DNA from: Vesta saturnalis
Lineage: Eukaryota > Arthropoda > Insecta > Coleoptera > Lampyridae
Direction of reading: 5' to 3'
Assembly (NCBI GenBank): GCA_036346205.1
Contig: JARFJB010000650.1
Coordinates: forward strand, 2,147,501 to 2,211,500
Length of the DNA stretch: 64,000 bases
The notes under the pieces are model-generated. The model searched no databases. It was given only the letters and a program-made list of their open reading frames with translations, and was not told where the DNA came from. Below, one piece after another: positions 58,928 through 64,000 of the stretch. The position numbers were made by a program, and so were the translations under genes. Numbering within the stretch: the stretch's first letter is position 1; each line of letters opens with the position of its first letter.

Positions 58928-60270
58928 GATAACTACAGAGCAATAATTATTTCCGACAGCCTCTCAAAAGTGTTTGAATATGCTTTTTTAAGTCGCTTAA
59001 TTAATTTTATTGAAAAGCATAACAGAATCACGTCTAATCAGCACGGATCTAGATCTAAACGTTCTACAAACACAGCTACATGCGATTTTTATGTCCAGAT
59101 TATGTTTCATATTGATGCAGGCCAAAGCCCTGTAGGAATCTTTTGTGATTTGAGCAGAGCTTTTGATTGCGTCAACCACTCAAAACTGTTAAAACTACTA
59201 GAAACCTACGGTATCAGAGGTACTGCTATTAATTGGATCTCTTCATTTTTGTGCAAACGAGAACAATACGTTACAGTAAAAAAACAAAAATAATCATACT
59301 ACATATGGTATATCTGGCAGGCTGCCCGTTACGATGGGTGTACCACAGGGCTCAGTGATAGGACCTATTTTGTTTATACTGTTTACTAATAAACTTAGCT
59401 TGACCTTGAGTGTACAAAATCACATCATGTATGCAGATGACATTTCAATGATTTTATCACATTCTGATGAGAACGCTCTCAAGACACACTGCACTAATGC
59501 GGTCACAACTATGAATTTTTTAACCAAGCACGATCTATATTTTAATTCTAGTAAAAAAAAAAGTTTTCATAACAGGCAAAAAACTATATTAAATATTACC
59601 TTGCATATAAATAACACGAGTTTAAGTAATGTAACCCACACCAAGTTCTTGGGTATTTACCTAGAGAAAACACTAAACTTTAAAGTTCACTGTGGAAACT
59701 AACTTCACAATTATCTTCTATTTCTTATATCTTTAGACGATTGCGCTATATTTTAAATAAACAATTGATATCCGTGTACTATGCGCAAATCGATAGTCGT
59801 CTACGTTACGGCATTTCCTTATGGGGTAGTTCCACTTCATTTAATTCTGTATTTTTAATTCAAAAGAGAACATTACGCATTATAGCTAATGAAAAACATT
59901 ATGTATCATGTCGTAATATTTTCCGAAACTTCAATTTACTTACCTTAACGTCATTATATATTTTTGAACTCTGTGTATATATTTTCAATCATAAATCTAA
60001 TTATAATTTGAACAAAGATATACATCACTTCAATACAATTCTTCAAATGTTTTAGGTCTTAAAATTTTTAACTGCCTAATCATTTGAAATCGTGTCAGAA
60101 TTAAAAAACCTTTAAGTCATCCTTGAAATCCTGTTTATTAGAGAATTGTTTTTATATTTCAGAATTTTTTGATTGCTCTCATATGTGTTAAATTTTATTG
60201 TAAATTATTTATGTTTGTAATTAAAAATTATTATTAATTTTATTAAATACATAAATAAAATTATTATAAG
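58928..60270 (+). mobile_element. 5'-truncated LINE inside the Harbinger gene
   Basis: Begins in the reverse transcriptase (DNYRAIIISDSLSKVFEY) and ends in AT-rich 3' DNA with TAAATACATAAATAAAA (about 60240-60258). Interrupts the Harbinger frame between VLRR and LYRKAL. Its last 50 bp are nearly the same as the middle of the hairpin at 60310-60594. Confidence 0.8.
58937..60054 (+). pseudogene. non-LTR reverse transcriptase relic (Jockey/CR1-like)
   Basis: Motifs in order: SNQHGSRSKRSTNTATCDF (about 59034), GIFCDLSRAFDCVNHSKLLK (about 59130-59190), WISSFLCKREQYV, then a shift, GVPQGSVIGPILFILFTNKL (about 59335-59395), HIMYADDISMILSH (catalytic YADD, about 59425), TKFLGIYLEKTLNFKVH (about 59640), then LISVYYAQIDSRLRYGISLW (about 59766) and a short tail. 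Three frame changes or stops (about 59291, 59700, 60054). A different family from the LINE copies at 2305-3045 and 30684-34891. Confidence 0.85.
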
Positions 60271-60309
60271 TTTTGTTATGAACGAATAAGTTCAAAGATA
60301 AATATTAAT

Positions 60310-60594
60310 TTCAGTTCTACATACATAAAGACAAAATTTACATCGATTGCTTGAACCTTGGTGCAGTTAGGTACTCTAGCAAAGTACAGGTCAGATTCAA
60401 ATCCTATCAGTAAACTTTTTATTTATGTATTTAATAAAATTAATAATAATTTTAATTACATAAATAAAAAGTTTACCTCTAGTAGGATTTGAACCTATGA
60501 CCTGTACTTTGCTAGAGTACCGCGCTAATCAACTGCGCTATCGAGATTTAAGCCCCAATTTATGTAAATTTTGTCTTTATGTATGTAGAACTGA
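60310..60594. repeat. hairpin of two inverted tRNA-Ala-like SINE heads
   Basis: Arms of about 105-120 bp (outer TTCAGTTCTACATACATAAA and its complement) enclose an AT-rich loop (60412-60475). In each arm is a tRNA-like stretch: 60343-60411 (plus, decayed) and 60476-60546 (minus). The minus copy shows A box TAGCGCAGTTGATTAGCGC, anticodon arm GTACT-CTAGCAA-AGTAC (AGC, Ala) and B box GGTTCAAATCC; the acceptor stem does not close. The loop carries the LINE-like tail. Confidence 0.65.
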
Positions 60595-60867
60595 TGTAAA
60601 TTCTAAATATAATGAGATTACAATCAAATTACTTATGTTAATGGAATGTGAGCCTGCAATATCGCAAGGATTCACACATACCAAAGTAACTTGACTAATA
60701 TTAATTTATTATAAGAAAAAAATATTTATGTTTGTGTTTCTTTTTTTTATTTTTTGTTTTGATGTACATGTGAATTAATTGTATCTACTATTGACGTGTC
60801 TTCTACATTATTCTTTGTAATCAAGACTAAACAAAAAATATGAATATAATATAAAAAATGTAAATAT

Positions 60868-61090
60868 AGGTCTTTATAGAAAAGCGCTAGAGTTATTTTA
60901 TGAAAAATACAAATTAATAGCTGATTCGGAATATCCATCTTTGAACTGGCTATTAACACCTATAAAAGATATGGGCATTTGACAGACTATGAAAAATATT
61001 TTAATTATAGGCGTTCGTTAACCAGGGTTGTTATTAAAAATATTTATGGACACTTAAAGGTGAGATTTAGACGGTTACAAAAATTTGAGA
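60868..61090 (+). pseudogene. PIF/Harbinger transposase, C-side part
   Basis: LYRKALELFYEKYKLIADSE, then YPSLNWLLTPIKDMG, then after one-base shifts LTDYEKYFNYRRSLTRVVIK and NIYGHLKVRFRRLQKFEN. It completes the Harbinger core begun at 58317. The position normally held by the third catalytic Glu (IENxFGxLKGRF) reads IKN here, so the residue is lost as well. Confidence 0.85.
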
Positions 61091-61248
61091 ATTTCAAAAT
61101 ATTATTTATTGTGAACTGTGCTGTTCAGCATGTGTTTTGCAGAATCTATGCCAAATAATGAAAGATGAGAAGTTTTTGTAGATAGTGATGAGTGATATAA
61201 ATATTGTAAAATGTTTGTACTAAGATGTAGGCATACAGAACAATGTAT

Positions 61249-63788
61249 ACAGGGCTTTTCACGATGAGCGTTAATTAGACAACGGATCAACCTGAAAATT
61301 TGACAGTATGCATAAATTAATATGATCTATACGCCTAAAATATTGTAGATCATGCGGCGTTGCCGCTTCTACTATAAAGTAGCGACTACTTTGATTTTTC
61401 AAATGGAACACCCTGTATATAATATCATATTATGATTTCCTATTACTTTGTCATCAACTTCATGTACTATTTTCCTATACCTATCTATTACCGTTTAAGA
61501 GATATAAATTAATTTCAATTTTTTTTTTATAAAACATGTACACCATGTATATTTACACATTTTTGAGCTCTACATCCAATTTTAGATTGACTTTAATCAG
61601 ATAATGCTATTTCGATTTCGAACCGTTTTCGAGATAAACTGTTTCAAACAGAAACTGACGTGGTTTCCTTGTATTCATCACTTATTTTCGAAATTTAACA
61701 GATTCCCTTTGATGTTCCTTCATCAGTCACAGATAATACAATGAATAAATAATTATTAAAATACTCTTTAACCATCAAATGAAACTTCTCTTCAAACAAT
61801 GGTTTTATTAACGCTGACACACGAACTGAAAATAATTTCATGAATTAGTAAGTTAATTCAATTATCAGTGTATTTCAGAATATGTTCGAACACAACTCCA
61901 CCTCTACTTAAACAAACATGTAATCTCTTCAAAATATCTTCATGTGTAGCGCTTCTGATAGTCTGGAGTTAAACTATTGAAAGCAGTTCTAACTCTCGAT
62001 TTCATATCTTCCATTGTTGTTACTGGGTTCGAATAAACCATATTTTTCATGAAACCTCACACAAAATAATCTATTGGATTGCCATCTGGTGTTCTAGGAG
62101 GCCAACGAAAAGGTCCGTTGTTACCAATCCATTTGTCTTCGAAGATTTCAGTTAGAGCTTCGCCTACTGAACGACAAGTATGGGGTGGAGCACAATCCAT
62201 TTGGTACCATACACGTTCTCTTCCTGGCCTATTATTTAAAATCATTTGAATTCCATTTCTCAGTAAATCTTCATATGTTGTTGCATTCAAATTATCATCA
62301 TAAAACTCGATATAAAAAATTGACTCATTCTTTATGGCACAAAATACATTAAATTGCCATCTTTCTTGAAAACCCCTTTGGCGAACGACATGAGGATTTT
62401 CTGGCGCCCAATAATGACTGTTGTGTCTGTTGAAAATTCCATTTTTTGTAAACTTGGCCTCATCTGTCCATATGATATTGTCAAGGAAATGTTCATCCTC
62501 TTGAGTCTTGACAAGTAACCATTCAAAGAATTCCACTCTACGAGACAAATCAGTCTCTTTCAAATGTTGGACACAGTAGAATTTATAGGGATGCCATTTG
62601 TGCTTATTAAGAATGCAATAAATTGTCACGTAGGGTATACCTATCTCCCTTTCAGCCTCGTGTAGAGAAGCATTTGGAAATGCATTAAAAAATTCCAAAA
62701 CTGTTATGCCATTGTCATCATCATCCATTTCAGGCTTTCTACGAATGATTTTTGGACGAAAGGTTCCATTCAACCTACAGTTTTGTAGTAGTCGATTTAT
62801 CACATTATTATTCGGCTTTGGAAGTTGTGGATATCTTTCATGAAATACTCGGCATGTTCTACTTGCAATTCTATTGCATTCACCATGAATAATTAATAAA
62901 TTCAAGAAATGTTCATTACTGTAACCTAATCTTGACATTTTTCTGTTATAATTAGTATCACAATCAGTCAAAATCACCAACGAAAGTTTGACGTTTCAAA
63001 ATTGGATCATTATTTTTCCAAAGCACACTATTAAAAAATATTCATTTGCAATGTTGTATATATCAATTTCGAATTGACTGATTTGAGACTGTTGAAAAAC
63101 TAAATCAAAAAGAAATTGTATTACGTAGTATAAAATAGATGTTAAATCTGAAAAATAGGTGATGAATACAAGGAAACCACATCAGTTTCTGTTTGAAACA
63201 GTTTATCTCGAAAACGGTTCGAAATCGAAATAGCATTATCTGATTAAAGTCATTCTAAAATTGGATGTAGAGCTCAAAAATGTGTAAATATACAGGGTTA
63301 TCCATTTGAAAAAATTGACTTCCACTCCTTTTTTCATGTGAACAAAGTATCTGCATTTTTTAAAGACCCTGTATGAGGCAAATAAAAATATGACTCGAAG
63401 TGAAGATCCTCATGGTATCACTCCACTCCATTTCGAATTTGATCGTCTTACCAGAGAGTTCAAGATTATCAGCGTTTATAAAAGTACATGTGTTGTAAAA
63501 AAAATTGAAATTAAGTTATATCTCTTAAACGGTAATAGATAGGTATAGGGAAACATGAAGTTATTGACAAAGTAATGGGAAATCATAATATGATATTATA
63601 TACAGGGTGTTCCATTTGAAAAATTAAAGTAGTCACTACTTTATAGTAGAAGCGACAACGCCGCATCATCTAAAATATTTTAGGCGTGTAAATCATATTA
63701 ATTTATGCATACTGTCCAATTTTCAGGTTGATCCGTTGTCTGGTTTGCCAGAAACGTCTAATTAACGCTTATCGTGAAAAGCCCTGTA
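61249..63788 (-). mobile_element. Tc1/mariner-superfamily element, almost complete
   Basis: Element 61251-63786, flanked by TA on both sides. Ends CAGGGCTTTTCACGAT on each strand; inverted repeats continue inward, with interruptions, for about 430 bp (61251-61690; 63160-63786). The right arm holds about 190 bp more (about 63296-63490), beginning CAGGGTTATCC, perhaps a small later insertion. One transposase gene on the minus strand. Confidence 0.88.
61858..62980 (-). pseudogene. Tc1/mariner (DDE_3) transposase with a nonsense codon
   Basis: ATG at 62980 (MVILTDCDTNYNRKMSRLGY). An HTH region (YSNEHFLNLLIIHGECNRIA and LPKPNNNVINRLLQN) is followed by a second HTH (FPNASLHEAEREIGIPYVTI) and the catalytic motifs IIWTDEAKF, YQMDCAPPHTC and WPPRTPDGNPIDYF. 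I count 36 residues between the second D and the D of TPD. The open frame is 307 codons; TGA at 62059-62057 replaces the Trp codon of the usual FLWG, and the text continues in frame (GFMKNMVYSNPVTTMEDM) until a further one-base shift near 61945, then HVCLSRGGVVFEHILKY. So the gene is close to intact but carries two lesions. Confidence 0.88.
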
Positions 63789-64000
63789 TAATAAAAAGGA
63801 ATGTACACAATGGTTACGCTAGCTTTTCTAGAATTTTTTTAATAAATCATTTTTTTTGTTCCATTTGTAAGTTTTTCTTTTCTAATTGCTTTATTTCTGT
63901 ATGCCGCTTCACTTTATCTAATAATTTTTGTCTTCTGAATAGCAATGATTGGCTATATTTTCGTCGTTTGGGAGTGTGACTGGACTCGGCATTATTTTTT

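Noticed and set aside
60476..60546. tRNA-Ala gene
   Set aside because: Anticodon arm and both boxes are present, but the acceptor stem does not pair and the unit is half of a hairpin, so it is a SINE head and not a functional tRNA gene.
1..64000. CRISPR array, bacterial operon or viral genome
   Set aside because: No spacer-repeat pattern, no dense same-strand gene layout and no capsid or envelope gene was seen; all mobile genes are cellular transposons.

Overview
The window is a piece of an AT-rich insect-type nuclear genome. A beetle is a guess from the transposon mix and intron style; the sequence does not prove it. Nothing here is bacterial: there are no operons and no CRISPR array, and the coding signal is either short spliced exons or broken transposon ORFs.

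The only host gene I can support is a plus-strand GRAMD1/Aster homologue, an ER-anchored sterol-transfer protein of membrane contact sites. Its exons lie at 15707-15932 and 16165-16475 (GRAM domain), 42500-42616 and 42949-43130 (linker), and 55471-55738 (start of the cholesterol-binding VASt/Aster domain). All GT/AG junctions and phases agree. A phase-compatible upstream exon candidate lies at 5420-5629. The rest of the VASt domain and the C-terminal membrane anchor are not in the window. Introns are about 10, 26 and 12 kb long and are filled with transposable elements.

Layout: 1-5.4 kb, a mariner-like relic split by a tRNA-derived SINE, a LINE 3' end and a diverged tandem repeat. 6.4-8.3 kb, a degenerate TGACCTT-rich repeat; 8.87-9.41 kb, a CA-type microsatellite. 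12-15.7 kb, a second LINE 3' end and unassigned intron. 17.4-27.9 kb, a nest: an antisense ZMYM1-type hAT relic was hit by a second hAT element (19953-25375, perfect 8-bp target duplication), which in turn took a MITE and an inverted Penelope-like unit; further Penelope pieces flank it. 30.3-40.8 kb, a threefold overlapping tandem duplication carrying a LINE fragment, a THAP/P-like exon and piggyBac relics. 44.1-49.7 kb, a P-superfamily element (44611-49176, perfect 27-bp TIRs) inserted in a LINE, with a 5' tRNA-Phe half directly before the transposase start codon. 50-54.4 kb, pogo/Tigger, LINE-endonuclease and mariner fragments. 58.3-61.1 kb, a PIF/Harbinger gene split by a LINE and by a hairpin of two tRNA-derived SINE heads. 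61.25-63.79 kb, a nearly whole Tc1/mariner-class element.

No transposase or reverse transcriptase seen here is intact. The most unusual observations are the tRNA-Phe half fused to the P-type transposase start, the SINE-like hairpin sharing its 3' tail with the adjacent LINE, and the overlapping tandem duplication. I found no convincing wholly new biological system.
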